Shown here piece by piece: positions 63,401 to 64,000 of a DNA stretch of 64,000 bases. The DNA is from Paragordius varius (lineage: Eukaryota > Nematomorpha): NCBI GenBank assembly GCA_964247055.1, contig OZ176051.1:11718001-11782000 (forward strand), read 5' to 3'. Each line of letters begins with the position of its first letter. The stretch's first letter is position 1. The notes under the pieces were generated by a model that worked only from the letters and a program-made list of their open reading frames with translations, was not told the DNA's origin and did not search any database. The position numbers and the translations under genes are program-made.

Positions 63401-64000
63401 GATTGTTGAAAAAATATGGTTGATTGTTGGAAATACTAAAATATTATTGGTTAATATATTATATTGTTGGGAATATTATTTGATTGTTTAAAAAATATGG
63501 TTGATTGTTGGAAATACTAAAATATTATTGGTTAATATATTATATTGTTGGGAATATTATTTGATTGTTTAAAAAATATGGCTGATTGTTGGAAATACTA
63601 AAATATTCTTGGGTAATATATGTTGATTGTTGGAAAACTAAAATATTATTGGGTAATATATGTTCATTGTTGGAAAACTAAAATATTATTGGTTAATATA
63701 TTTTGATTGTTGGTAATATTATTTGATTGTTTAAAAAATATGGGTGAATGTTGGAAATACTATAATATTATTGGGTAAGTTAAAAAAATATGGTTGATTG
63801 TTGGAAATGCTAAAATATTCTTAGGTAATATATTTTGATTGTTGGAAATAATAAAATATTTGTGGGTAATATATTTTTATTGTTGCGAGTTTTATTTGAT
63901 TGTTAAAATATATGTGTGATTGTTGGAAATACTAAAATATTCTTAGGTAATATATTTTGATTGTTGGAAATAATAATATATTTGTGGGTAATATATTTTG
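48491..64000 (+). repeat. Main satellite array, forward orientation, ~82-bp unit with higher-order repeats
   Basis: The array is continuous to the window end. A typical unit reads GGTTGATTGTTGGAAATACT, AAAATATTATTGGGTAATAT, ATTTTGATTGTTGGAAATAT, TATTTGATTGTTGAAAAAAT. Within it the word TTGATTGTT recurs at spacings of about 41, 20 and 21 bp. Variants (TTCTTAGGTAA, TTTGTGGGTAA, GTTGCGAGTTTTATTT, GTTGGGAGTTTTATTT) are shared between distant units. Higher-order duplications are visible: ~794 bp at about 50,270-51,860 and ~2.8-kb spacing at 53.3 and 56.1 kb. No gene is present. Confidence 0.95.

Noticed and set aside
48491-64000. CENP-B box in the satellite (TTGTTGGAAA resembles part of the box).
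   Set aside because: The essential CG-containing bases of the box are absent in every unit looked at.
40560-64000. CRISPR-like array, because short words repeat at regular spacing.
   Set aside because: There are no unique spacers; the intervening sequence is itself repeated, and the context is eukaryotic satellite DNA.
1-64000. tRNA or rRNA genes.
   Set aside because: No GGTTCRANYCC-type B box with a matching acceptor stem, and no rRNA-like conserved block, was noticed by eye.

Overview
The window is 64 kb of very AT-rich eukaryotic DNA. Spliced genes, a signal-peptide ER protein and a NALCN-channel accessory protein point to an animal. The species cannot be named from the sequence. Very short introns (22, 26 and 45 nt, plus a probable 44 nt) are the best lineage hint. 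Such micro-introns are known in dicyemids and, somewhat longer, in flatworms; this is a hint, not an identification.

Layout. 1-3.2 kb: AT-rich spacer with one dispersed-repeat copy and two hAT-type MITEs, each with a perfect 8-bp target duplication. 3.2-4.2 kb: a complete five-exon minus-strand gene for the translocon-associated protein beta subunit (SSR2/TRAP-beta). It is invisible as a long ORF because its exons are 78-173 bp. 4.5-8.3 kb: degenerate repeats interrupted by a 2-kb hAT-like element that carries another repeat inside it. 8.8-13.5 kb: four abutting pieces of Ty3/gypsy-like LTR retrotransposons in alternating orientation, all fossils. 13.9-16.3 kb: a candidate non-autonomous Helitron with about six internal tandem units of ~310 bp. 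16.3-26.3 kb: spacer with a MITE-like repeat, two decayed mariner pieces and TA microsatellites.

26.4-38.9 kb: a plus-strand host gene for a NALF1/FAM155, NLF-1/Mid1 family protein, the NALCN sodium-leak channel localization factor. It has a 2.1-kb first exon, an 8.4-kb intron with a mariner remnant just after the splice donor, and conserved cysteine-rich 3' exons. The piece joining exon 1 to the YKLWLC exon was not found.

40.5-64 kb: one satellite family with a ~82-bp unit built on a ~20-21 bp sub-motif (TTGATTGTTGGAAATA and variants). It changes orientation near 41.2 and 48.49 kb, is degenerate at its left edge, and shows higher-order duplications (~794 bp and ~2.8 kb) inside. A young LTR retrotransposon (44,022-47,765), with recognisable LTRs and a 5-bp target duplication, sits inside the inverted block.

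The two host genes are not functionally linked beyond both acting in the secretory/membrane pathway. Most of the remaining sequence is mobile or satellite DNA. All identifications are by eye, from remembered family sequences; no search was run.
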